Below, in pieces: positions 17,197 through 24,060 of a DNA stretch of 64,000 nt. The stretch is from an uncultured Succinivibrionaceae bacterium. GTDB lineage: Bacteria; Pseudomonadota; Gammaproteobacteria; Enterobacterales; Succinivibrionaceae. The notes beneath the pieces were generated by a model. It did no database searches and was not told where the DNA came from. It saw nothing but the letters and a program-made list of their open reading frames with translations. The first letter of the stretch is position 1; each line of letters opens with the position of its first letter. The stretch covers positions 1-64,000 of the forward strand of contig UQCV01000002.1 of NCBI GenBank assembly GCA_900539665.1, in the 5' to 3' direction. The position numbers were made by a program, and so were the translations under genes.

Positions 17197-18141
17197 TTAG
17201 GCTCTTCCGAACCGGAAGGCTGCGTTTCCGCTAAGGTTGCGGGTTAAAATCTCGCGGGCTGTTGCAAATTCCTCACCGATGAATCCGAGGCGCAGGAGCC
17301 AGGTTCTCATCGCAAACTTTGGATTTTCGTGCTGCTGTGGCTTAGGGCTTGCGGTTCTTACTTCCTTTGCCATCTCGCTTAAGGCCAGGCAAAGTTGAAT
17401 GTAGCTCTTAAGCTGTCCGGCGTGGATGCCGTTCTGCTTTCCGCCTGCAGGTGCGTCAAACTGGAAAAGTCTGAACTCAACCGTGCCTTTGGTGAAGGTG
17501 GCGTGGAGGTTAAGCATTCTGTAGCGTGATGCGTTGTAATGGTGGTCTCTGCCGTAGTTTTCCCCCTGGCTGGTGTACCAGATGTCGCTAAGTTCTTCTT
17601 TTGTCTGTGGCTTCTTTTTGTTGAGCTCCTTAAGGAATCTTGGGTCTACCGTTCTGCAATATCTTGCCATGCGGTGCTGGTCAAGCTTCAGGGCTTCGGC
17701 TAAAAGGCTCTCGTGGCTTGCCATCAGGTTCGCAAGGTTGCGCAGAGTCTTTGCGGTGTGGTCTGCTGCTCCGATGTGGATGTGAACTCCGCATCCGCGG
17801 GTAGCGTCGCTCTTGGCTCCGGCCTTGCGCAGTCTTCTGCAAAGCTCCTGCAGGGTTTCGATGTCGCTGTAGTTCAAAATCGGGGTAACCATTTCGCACT
17901 TGTGGGCATCGTCGCCTGCGATGCTTACGTCCTTCTGGAACTTCCATTCGCGTCCCTCGGCGTCCCAGGCGCTAACCGTGCTGTAGCCGTTGCGGTAGGC
18001 GGTATCTTCAACCCTGTGGGTCCCGAAGAATTCTGCGGCAATTCTGGCTGCGTCCTTGCGGGTGATGCTGTTCATCTCAACTTCAACTCCAATTGTCTGG
18101 TTCATAAGGTTTGCAATCTGCTTTAAGGTTTTTTCTTTCAT
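17197..18141 (-). CDS. Amidoligase family (ATP-grasp-like peptide ligase) protein
   Basis: This 314-residue protein has the conserved strings of the phage amidoligase family (glutamine synthetase/ATP-grasp-like COOH-NH2 ligases): GVEVEM (residues 18-23), EMVTPIL (83-89), CGVHIHIG (117-124) and GTVEFR (219-224). The Glu and His residues would bind magnesium and ATP. The ATG at 18141 has AGAAGG seven bases upstream; the longer frame from 18195 lacks this. The last ~43 residues (LLRLGFIGEEF motif) are shared with the protein encoded at 18481-19161. The upstream box at 18181-18224 is shared with other genes of the block. Confidence 0.85.
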   Translation of the reverse strand: MKEKTLKQIANLMNQTIGVEVEMNSITRKDAARIAAEFFGTHRVEDTAYRNGYSTVSAWDAEGREWKFQKDVSIAGDDAHKCEMVTPILNYSDIETLQELCRRLRKAGAKSDATRGCGVHIHIGAADHTAKTLRNLANLMASHESLLAEALKLDQHRMARYCRTVDPRFLKELNKKKPQTKEELSDIWYTSQGENYGRDHHYNASRYRMLNLHATFTKGTVEFRLFQFDAPAGGKQNGIHAGQLKSYIQLCLALSEMAKEVRTASPKPQQHENPKFAMRTWLLRLGFIGEEFATAREILTRNLSGNAAFRFGRA

Positions 18142-18266
18142 TTTTGTGCCTTCTTTTTGGTTAATGTTTGTTCGTTTTGTTGTGTGTATATTCACTCTGA
18201 AGGCACACTATAGCAACTTAATAATCGATTATATTTCGATATTTATTTTGTATATAAATCATTGAT

Positions 18267-18497
18267 TTACTTGCTATTTTTGACGATTCTACATACGTCT
18301 TCTCCGAAGGCTACGCTAAGTCCTGAACCGTTATCCCAGCGGACCATAATCGAACCAATGTCATCAACTCCGGTGACGGTTCCGAGGGTTCCCGGAGGCG
18401 GAGCCTGCACATCATCCATTCTGATAAGTTCAACCCGTGTTCCTTTTGGAAATTCCATGCGAAGACGTTCTACTGTTTTTCTATTCGGAAACTTCAT
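18267..18497 (-). CDS. DUF4314 protein
   Basis: This 76-residue protein matches the DUF4314 pattern: ETVERLR-like start (KTVERLRMEFPKGTRVELI), then PPPGTLGTVTGVDD and a WDNGSGL end. The small beta-barrel-like layout with a GTxGTV turn recalls KOW/SH3-type folds, though the function is unknown. The ATG at 18497 has AAGGAGG nine bases upstream and overlaps the preceding gene by 17 bases, indicating coupling. A longer frame from 18590 has no ribosome binding site. Confidence 0.75.
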   Translation of the reverse strand: MKFPNRKTVERLRMEFPKGTRVELIRMDDVQAPPPGTLGTVTGVDDIGSIMVRWDNGSGLSVAFGEDVCRIVKNSK

Positions 18498-19161
18498 CGT
18501 TAACTTCCTCCTTGGTCTGTACAGTTTTAAAGGCTGAACTTCCATCAAGGTTGGAAAGTAGAATTTTGCGGCTCTTTTTAAACTCCTCACCGATAAAGCC
18601 TAAGCGCAGCAGGAAACATCTGAAGGCATACTTTTCATTGTCTACCTCCCTCACCCTTGCCGTGACTCGTTTCTGCTCTGTGCTCATTTTGCAGATGGCG
18701 GCAATGAACTGGGTGTAGGCCAGGGCACAGTCAGGAGCTGGATCAATGAACCATGGAAAGGAAATCCTGTCCTCTTGTATTTCAAAGGCAAGGTTATCAA
18801 TGCCCAGTGCCTTGCGGATCAAATTTCCCTTGGCATCAAGGAGCTTCTGCAGGTTTCCGGTGTTTACCTTATCGGCAGGAATTTCAATGGTGAGGACATT
18901 CGGTTCTGGAACTTTAAGCTCTTTGTCTTCGGACTTGTCGGCGGTTCCATCAAAGCCTGCCTCGGCAAGTTCGTTTAAAAGATCACCCGGATCAACCTTA
19001 TCGTCATAAACCAGATTGCCGTCCCTCGTTACGGTGAAATCGCCAATCTGATAGTTCATACTTGGGGTTCCCTGGTATTCAGCCTTAATTCCGGTAATCC
19101 TTGAAATAGCCTTGACCAGTTCCTTGCGCTCTGCGCCTTTGAGGTTAAATTCGATCTTCAT
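18481..19161 (-). CDS. Phage protein of the so-called virulence-related type
   Basis: This 226-residue protein resembles a family found in many Firmicutes prophages and loosely annotated as virulence-related; no biochemical role is known to me. Residues 1-75 form a small alpha/beta domain (FNLKGAERKELVKAIS, then IGDFTVTRDGNLVYDD). Residues ~88-170 form a second domain. Residues 175-212 (YAFRCFLLRLGFIGEEF) align closely with the C-terminus of the neighbouring amidoligase. The shared upstream box is at about 19201-19237. Confidence 0.65.
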   Translation of the reverse strand: MKIEFNLKGAERKELVKAISRITGIKAEYQGTPSMNYQIGDFTVTRDGNLVYDDKVDPGDLLNELAEAGFDGTADKSEDKELKVPEPNVLTIEIPADKVNTGNLQKLLDAKGNLIRKALGIDNLAFEIQEDRISFPWFIDPAPDCALAYTQFIAAICKMSTEQKRVTARVREVDNEKYAFRCFLLRLGFIGEEFKKSRKILLSNLDGSSAFKTVQTKEEVNDEVSE

Positions 19162-19271
19162 CGTTATGTCTCCATGTTTGTGTTCGTTTTCGTTAGGGAC
19201 ATATTTGCTCTGTCAAAACACTATATCAAGTCAATTTACGCAATATGAGCAACTATATCTTGTGTTTTTGA

Positions 19272-20519
19272 TTAAGTTTGCTCAGACTCAATTTCACCAG
19301 CCACTTCCGAATAGGCGTAGGTCAATCCATCCCTGATAACCGAAACACCACTAGAGTCCCCTACCTGCTCGATGTATCTCTTCACGATCACGTCGGCGTA
19401 CTTCGGATCAAGCTCGATAGTGTGGCAGATACGTCCGGTCTGCTCGCAGGCAATCAGAGTGCTGCCTGAGCCGCCGAATGGATCAAGCACGATACAGTTA
19501 GTTAGGCTTGAGTTCATTATCGGATAGGCAATCAGAGCCACCGGCTTCATGGTCGGATGCTCACCGTTCTTTTTGGATTTTTCAAATTCCCAGATGGTAG
19601 TTTCCTTTCTGCCGGAATACCATTGATGCTTGCCGTTCTTCTTCCATCCAAAAAGGCAAGGTTCATGCTGCCACTGATAAGGAGAGCGACCAAGCACCAG
19701 GGATGGCTTCTTCCAAATACAGCAACCGGATAGATAAAAGCCTGCATCCGAGAATGCCTTACGGAAATTGAGCCCTTCGGTATCGGCATGGAATACATAA
19801 ATCGAAGCATCATCAGCCATGGCTTTTTCCATGCCGGTAAAGGCATCAAACAGAAATTGGTAGAAGGAATCGTTGTCCAGATTATCGTTCTGTATTTTTC
19901 CGGCGGAGCCTTCATAGTTCACGTTGTATGGTGGATCGGTTACTATCAGGTTGGCCTTCTTTCCTGCCATGATGAGCTCGTAGCTTTCAGCCTTGGTGCT
20001 GTCTCCGCAGAGGAGTCGATGCTGGCCTAAGCACCATAAGTCGCCCTGCTTCGTGATGGTCGGTTTTTGAAGTTCGGCATCAACATCGAAGTCATCCTCC
20101 TTGATTCCGTCCTTAACGTCATCCTTGAAAAGTTCATCGAGCTCAGCAGGTTCAAAGCCGGTAAGGGATACATCAAAATCAACGCCTTGCAGGTCAGCTA
20201 TCAAATCTGCCAGCTTATCGTTATCCCATTCACCGCTGATTTTATTGAGCGCGATGTTCAGAGCCTTTTCATGCTCCACGTCCATGTCGATGATGACGCA
20301 ATCCACCTCGGTCATTCCTAAATCCTGGAGGACCTTAAGGCGCTGGTGGCCACCGACAACACAGCCGGTTCTACTGTTCCAGATCACCGGTTCAACATAG
20401 CCGAACTGCTCAATGGAGCGTTTCAGCTTTTCGTATTCCGGATCACCGGGTTTTAAATCCTTGCGGGGGTTGTAGTCCGCTGGAAGAAGTTCTGTAACTT
20501 TTTTCTTTTCGATCAGCAT
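19272..20519 (-). CDS. ParB-type domain fused to an adenine/cytosine DNA methyltransferase
   Basis: Residues ~1-100 are a ParB/Srx-like domain (PRKDLKPGDPEYEKLKRSI, VGGHQRLKVLQDLG). Residues ~165-390 are a beta-class amino-methyltransferase with catalytic DPPYNVNYE (motif IV) and DPFGGSGSTLIACE (motif I). Such fusions are common in phages and encode orphan DNA methyltransferases that may shield phage DNA or mark packaging sites. No restriction partner is adjacent. It follows the small terminase gene by seven bases and may be co-expressed with packaging. Confidence 0.87.
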   Translation of the reverse strand: MLIEKKKVTELLPADYNPRKDLKPGDPEYEKLKRSIEQFGYVEPVIWNSRTGCVVGGHQRLKVLQDLGMTEVDCVIIDMDVEHEKALNIALNKISGEWDNDKLADLIADLQGVDFDVSLTGFEPAELDELFKDDVKDGIKEDDFDVDAELQKPTITKQGDLWCLGQHRLLCGDSTKAESYELIMAGKKANLIVTDPPYNVNYEGSAGKIQNDNLDNDSFYQFLFDAFTGMEKAMADDASIYVFHADTEGLNFRKAFSDAGFYLSGCCIWKKPSLVLGRSPYQWQHEPCLFGWKKNGKHQWYSGRKETTIWEFEKSKKNGEHPTMKPVALIAYPIMNSSLTNCIVLDPFGGSGSTLIACEQTGRICHTIELDPKYADVIVKRYIEQVGDSSGVSVIRDGLTYAYSEVAGEIESEQT

Positions 20520-20526
20520 TGTGTGT

Positions 20527-21102
20527 TTATCCTTTTCTGCGGAGCAGCTGCTCCATCATGTCGTTAGGGTTGCCGCCCTCATAGTCAGTGGTGCAGTTTT
20601 GCTTAACAACGTCGTAAATTTCATACCAGAGCAGATTCGCGCTTTTCTGGTACTGCTGAGACATCGCCACAAACGGTGAGGTAATCACGCCTCCGGTGGT
20701 CGGGTGCTTGCCGAGCAGACCGTAGGAGCTGGTGGCCTCCTCGCACTGAATGTATCTGGCAAATGCCTGAGCATAGGCTTCAATAAGTCTTGGATTCACC
20801 AGTCGCTCACAGCCGCGCTCCTTGAGCCACAGCCATGTCTCTTTGAAAATCTCATCAGCGCCGAGAGGCTCTCCGTTTTTCTGCCGGGCTGACAGGTATT
20901 CACTCGGTTTCGGCATATCGAGACCTTCGAGCACAGCGCCTTCCAGCAAATCAACTGAATCAAGCTCTGATGGTGTAAGTGTCGGTAAGTCGTTATCCAT
21001 GATTCTTACCGACTGACCTTTCTGAATTTTTTCTACGGCGGACAGAGGTTTATCTCCGGCACGGACTCGTCTGCCGCCACGGTTGGTACCGTCCTTGGCC
21101 AT
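20527..21102 (-). CDS. Small terminase subunit, P27-like
   Basis: This 191-residue protein fits the P27 family of small terminases, which recognise the packaging site. It has a basic Gly/Arg-rich N-terminus (GTNRGGRRVRAGDKP), a segment with ERLVNPRLIEAYAQAFARY and a helical C-terminal half with PFVAMSQQYQKSANLLW. AAGGAG precedes the start. It lies between HNH and the ParB-methyltransferase gene; the large terminase is 5.3 kb further on, so the accessory block interrupts the usual terS-terL pair. Confidence 0.75.
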   Translation of the reverse strand: MAKDGTNRGGRRVRAGDKPLSAVEKIQKGQSVRIMDNDLPTLTPSELDSVDLLEGAVLEGLDMPKPSEYLSARQKNGEPLGADEIFKETWLWLKERGCERLVNPRLIEAYAQAFARYIQCEEATSSYGLLGKHPTTGGVITSPFVAMSQQYQKSANLLWYEIYDVVKQNCTTDYEGGNPNDMMEQLLRRKG

Positions 21103-21245
21103 TATTTTTTCTCCTTGTTTGGGGGACCAGGGGTTAATACCCTGTTTGAATCGGCGTTTTTCTGCGTGGAGGGAGGGGCCCGAAGCTTTTCGACGGGGTT
21201 TTGGAGATTCTGACCGCCCCTGGGGGCCTTAAAGCGCGATAATCA
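21103..21245. other. Candidate cos (packaging) site between HNH and small terminase genes
   Basis: This gap is much more GC-rich than its surroundings and includes CCCCTGGGGGCC and GGGGTTTTGGAGATTCTGACC blocks. HK97-like and Firmicutes phages that encode an HNH protein next to the terminase have their cohesive-end site here (family knowledge). Binding and nicking positions cannot be read from sequence alone. Confidence 0.4.
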
Positions 21246-21626
21246 TCACTTGTTGGAAGCGTAATCCTTTACTTTTCTGCTCCATCTGTCGCCCATTTCA
21301 CCGTGAATCCTGGCATGACAGGCTTTACATACAGCTTTTAGGTTGCTTATGTCGTGGGTTCCGCCCTGAGATAGCGGTTTTATGTGGTGGACAGCCTCGG
21401 TCGGTGTATATCTTCCTTCCGCAAGGCAGACCTCGCAGAAAGGGTGCTCCGAGGCATAAGTCTTTCTGATGAACGTCCATGCCTTTCCGTAGCGTTTTCT
21501 TGCCATTGGATCACGCTGATACTTCTCGTAGCGTCTTGCCTCAGTCTTTGCATGTTCCTCGCAGAACCTGCCGTCAGTGAGTTTCGGGCATCCGGGATAG
21601 GAACATGGTCTTTTTGGTTTTCTTGG
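21246..21626 (-). CDS. HNH endonuclease
   Basis: This 126-residue protein has paired zinc knuckles (CSYPGC near residue 7, CEVC and CKAC later) and the HNH core EAVHHIKPLSQGGTHDISNLKAVC. Phage HNH proteins encoded next to the terminase assist cos cleavage and packaging. The ATG at 21626 follows GGAAAAACGAA; the longer frame from 21659 runs through a terminator-like hairpin and is unlikely. The stop is about 140 bases before the small terminase gene. Confidence 0.9.
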   Translation of the reverse strand, partial: PRKPKRPCSYPGCPKLTDGRFCEEHAKTEARRYEKYQRDPMARKRYGKAWTFIRKTYASEHPFCEVCLAEGRYTPTEAVHHIKPLSQGGTHDISNLKAVCKACHARIHGEMGDRWSRKVKDYASNK

Positions 21627-21639
21627 CATTTCGTTTTTC

Positions 21640-21720
21640 CAATAAAAAAGGCCCTGCAACCGGATGGTGGCAGAGCCTGAAATGAAAAAACTCTGGGGGA
21701 TTACCCTCAGAGCTTTTGTA
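21640..21720 (-). terminator. Two hairpins with T-tracts before the HNH gene
   Basis: On the minus strand CTCTGAGGG...CCCCCAGAG (21712-21704 with 21699-21691) is followed by six T. About 20 bases later GGCTCTGC...GCAGGGCC is also followed by six T. They separate the late regulator from the packaging genes. Confidence 0.6.
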
Positions 21721-21800
21721 CCTCAACACCTCAAGGAAACCTCAAGGTTGTTTGTTTACTAAATCGACATTGTAATGATATAACAGGATTAAACTCTCAT

Positions 21801-22226
21801 TCAATCACATTTACTCTCATTTACTCTCATTTTGCAAAATATTTTTAAAGCCTCACCGTGAAGGCGGTAAATATGCTGCGGAGAGTAATGCATGTCTTCC
21901 GAAATCTTATCCCAAGACTCGCAGAATATGTATCTCTTGACCAGCAGATCCTCGTAGTCATAATTCCCGATTTTATGAATCGCCCGGGTAATATCGCACT
22001 TCACCCCAACAAGATCTGCCATGGCATCACAAAGTTCCCTCTGCAGTTCAATGATTTTCTGCGTACAGTCCTCAAGCTTGTAACTCGGAGTGGTGCTCTT
22101 AGGCATATCGGAATAAGTAACAGTGCAGTTGTTCACCAGAGCCTTGTAATGCTCAATCTGATTTTTCAGAGTATTAACATGTCTTTCGAGGTTAATCCCT
22201 CTCATCAAAAAGTCTTTTGCGTTCAT
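21801..22226 (-). CDS. Sigma-70 region 4-like / ArpU-RinA-type late regulator
   Basis: This 141-residue protein has a helical N-terminal half and a C-terminal helix-turn-helix resembling sigma region 4 (EDLLVKRYIFCESWDKISEDMHYS followed by PQHIYRLHGEALK). Proteins of this type (ArpU, RinA, DUF1492) activate late transcription just upstream of the packaging genes in Firmicutes phages. GGAGG precedes the ATG, and the start touches the helicase stop. The bases around and after its stop contain three copies of ATGAGAGT, a possible binding site. Confidence 0.7.
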   Translation of the reverse strand: MNAKDFLMRGINLERHVNTLKNQIEHYKALVNNCTVTYSDMPKSTTPSYKLEDCTQKIIELQRELCDAMADLVGVKCDITRAIHKIGNYDYEDLLVKRYIFCESWDKISEDMHYSPQHIYRLHGEALKIFCKMRVNESKCD

Positions 22227-23564
22227 TTACACCTCCGCTTTAACCGCATCAATCAGTGCGTTCTGGGTTAATTCTTTTTTGTTCAAAGCCGTCAGAATCC
22301 TCTCGTCAATCGTTCCCTTCGTGATAATGTGCTGGATCACCACGGTGCCGGAGGTCTGCCCCTGTCTCCAGAGTCTTGCGTTGGTCTGCTGATACAGTTC
22401 CAGCGACCAGGTAAGACCGAACCACACCAGAGTGCTGCCGCCTGACTGAAGGTTTAAGCCATGTCCCGCTGATGCAGGATGAATCATGGCTACAGGAATC
22501 TTCCCGGCATTCCAGTCGATGATGTCCTGACTCGACTTAATCTCCCTCACCTTGAAACGCTTTCTGATCCTCTCAAGGTCATGCTTGAACCAGTAAGCCA
22601 CAAGGATAGGATTGCCGTTGGCCGATTCGATAATGTCCTCCAGGGCATCAAGCTTTCTTTGGTGAAACTCCACGATATTCCTGTCATCATCGTAAATCGC
22701 ACCGTTGGACAGCTGACTTAACTTGTTGGTAAGGGATGCCGCATTGGAAACCGTAATCTCACCTGCAGAAAGAGTCAGCACCAGTTCTGATTTCAGCTTT
22801 TCGTACTGCTTTCGCTCATCGTCAGACAGCACCACCTCGCATTGGGAGGAAATCAGTTCCGGCATGTTCAGATGGTCGGTACACTTCATGGAAATGGTGA
22901 TGTCTGAAATTCTGCGGTAGATTTCTTCCTCAGCATCAGGTCTCGGCTTATAGGAAAACACCATCTGGCTGTTGCGCTTATCCGGCATAAAGAAAGCCTC
23001 TCTGTATCTCGTGATGAACTTTCCCAGGCGCTCACCCATGTCCAGCAGCCGGAACTCCGACCACAGATCCATCAGACCGTTTGAGGAGGGGGTACCGGTA
23101 AGACCTACAATGCGGTTTACCTTTGGTCTTACCTTCATCAGCGCCTTAAAACGCTTTACCGTGTGGTTCTTGAAGGAGGACAGTTCATCAATCACCACCA
23201 TATCGAAATCGAAGTATCCGCTTTCCACCAGCCAGTCCACATTCTCACGGTTGATGATGGTGATGTCGGCATTCCTTTCCAGTGCCGCCCTGCGTTCTGC
23301 CGGAGTCCCTATCGCCACCGCATAAGTGAGATGCTTTAAATGTTCCCACTTGGCAACTTCCATCGGCCAACTGTCTCTGGCAACCCGCAGAGGTCCGATA
23401 ACCAGAATCTTATGCACCTCGAAAGAATCAAACAGCAGATCAGCCATGGCCGTCAGTGAAATAACCGTTTTCCCGAGCCCCATATCGAGCAGTATGGCTG
23501 CCACAGGATGGGACTTTATGTACTCCACGGCATATTTCTGATAATTATGCGGTTTAAAGTTCAT
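22227..23564 (-). CDS. SNF2-type (superfamily 2) DNA-dependent ATPase/helicase
   Basis: This 445-residue protein contains two RecA-like lobes. Motif I is DMGLGKT (near residue 28), motif II is the Walker B VVIDELSSFKN, motif III GLTGTP, and motif VI QTNARLWRQGQT. Its compact size and the RLWRQGQ signature place it with phage SNF2-like helicases that act in replication or recombination. The ATG at 23564 has AGGAG upstream, while the frame start at 23567 is TTG. It overlaps the VRR-NUC gene by 11 bases. Confidence 0.9.
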   Translation of the reverse strand: MNFKPHNYQKYAVEYIKSHPVAAILLDMGLGKTVISLTAMADLLFDSFEVHKILVIGPLRVARDSWPMEVAKWEHLKHLTYAVAIGTPAERRAALERNADITIINRENVDWLVESGYFDFDMVVIDELSSFKNHTVKRFKALMKVRPKVNRIVGLTGTPSSNGLMDLWSEFRLLDMGERLGKFITRYREAFFMPDKRNSQMVFSYKPRPDAEEEIYRRISDITISMKCTDHLNMPELISSQCEVVLSDDERKQYEKLKSELVLTLSAGEITVSNAASLTNKLSQLSNGAIYDDDRNIVEFHQRKLDALEDIIESANGNPILVAYWFKHDLERIRKRFKVREIKSSQDIIDWNAGKIPVAMIHPASAGHGLNLQSGGSTLVWFGLTWSLELYQQTNARLWRQGQTSGTVVIQHIITKGTIDERILTALNKKELTQNALIDAVKAEV

Positions 23565-23832
23565 CAAGCATCTCTCCTATCTGTTCAATCCCGTCAATCA
23601 CATACACTCTGAAACCTAACTCCTTCAGCATTCGGTGCCTTGCCATCTGCAGTGCTCTCGGATGCATCCCGGGAGCTTTTAGTTCGGCAAAGGCGCATAC
23701 ACCTTGAGGCAGCAGGAGCAGTCTGTCAGGCATTCCGGCAAACCCCGGTGATACGAACTTCGGCGCAATGCCTCCTCTGTCTTTCACGGCAGTTACCAGT
23801 TTCTGCTCAATCTGCTTTTCTGAATAACTCAT
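23554..23832 (-). CDS. VRR-NUC domain nuclease
   Basis: This 92-residue protein is a stand-alone VRR-NUC domain, a PD-(D/E)XK nuclease type able to cut structured DNA such as Holliday junctions. GGIAPKFVSPGFAGMPDRLLLL supplies the aspartate and FAELKAPG the E-x-K pair. Its C-terminus overlaps the helicase gene, a pairing repeated in many Firmicutes phages. GGGAG precedes the ATG at 23832; the longer frame from 23850 is less likely. Confidence 0.9.
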   Translation of the reverse strand: MSYSEKQIEQKLVTAVKDRGGIAPKFVSPGFAGMPDRLLLLPQGVCAFAELKAPGMHPRALQMARHRMLKELGFRVYVIDGIEQIGEMLDEL

Positions 23833-24060
23833 CAACAAACTCCCGTGCAATAAATTGCTCTTTTCATTTTTAATCCTTTCAGTGGACAGAATGGACGGAC
23901 AGCACCCGTTTTTCCTATTAATGCGTATATACGTATATTTAGGTGTGTAATACCTTCTAAAAGCACTTTTATCTCTATATAGAAGATCTTGTCCGTCCGT
24001 CCCTTAATAACTATTTTTTAACCATAAAACCTTTGGACACTTCCTGATGATCGGGACAAG
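23833..24060. repeat. Intergenic region with a long-range inverted repeat
   Basis: GGACGGAC at 23893-23900 is matched by GTCCGTCC at 23991-23998. Between them is an AT-rich part with alternating TATATACGTATAT. No gene is visible. The two arms could form a large stem-loop or be a pair of protein sites between the VapE and VRR-NUC genes. Confidence 0.45.

Larger units (their letters stand above)
15600..19240 (-). repeat. Five copies of a conserved upstream box in the accessory block
   Basis: On the minus strand, near 15650-15611, 16250-16201, 16600-16561, 18224-18181 and 19237-19201, each gap begins with a form of TTGACTTGCTATAGTG. About 10 bases later comes AGAGCGAATATG, often followed by ACAACAAAACGAAC. 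Each copy lies 20-120 bases upstream of a gene start in the block (15580, 16165, 16477, 18141, 19161). The core looks like a promoter or operator. The TTGACT and TATAGT parts are too close to be one ordinary sigma-70 promoter. Confidence 0.6.
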
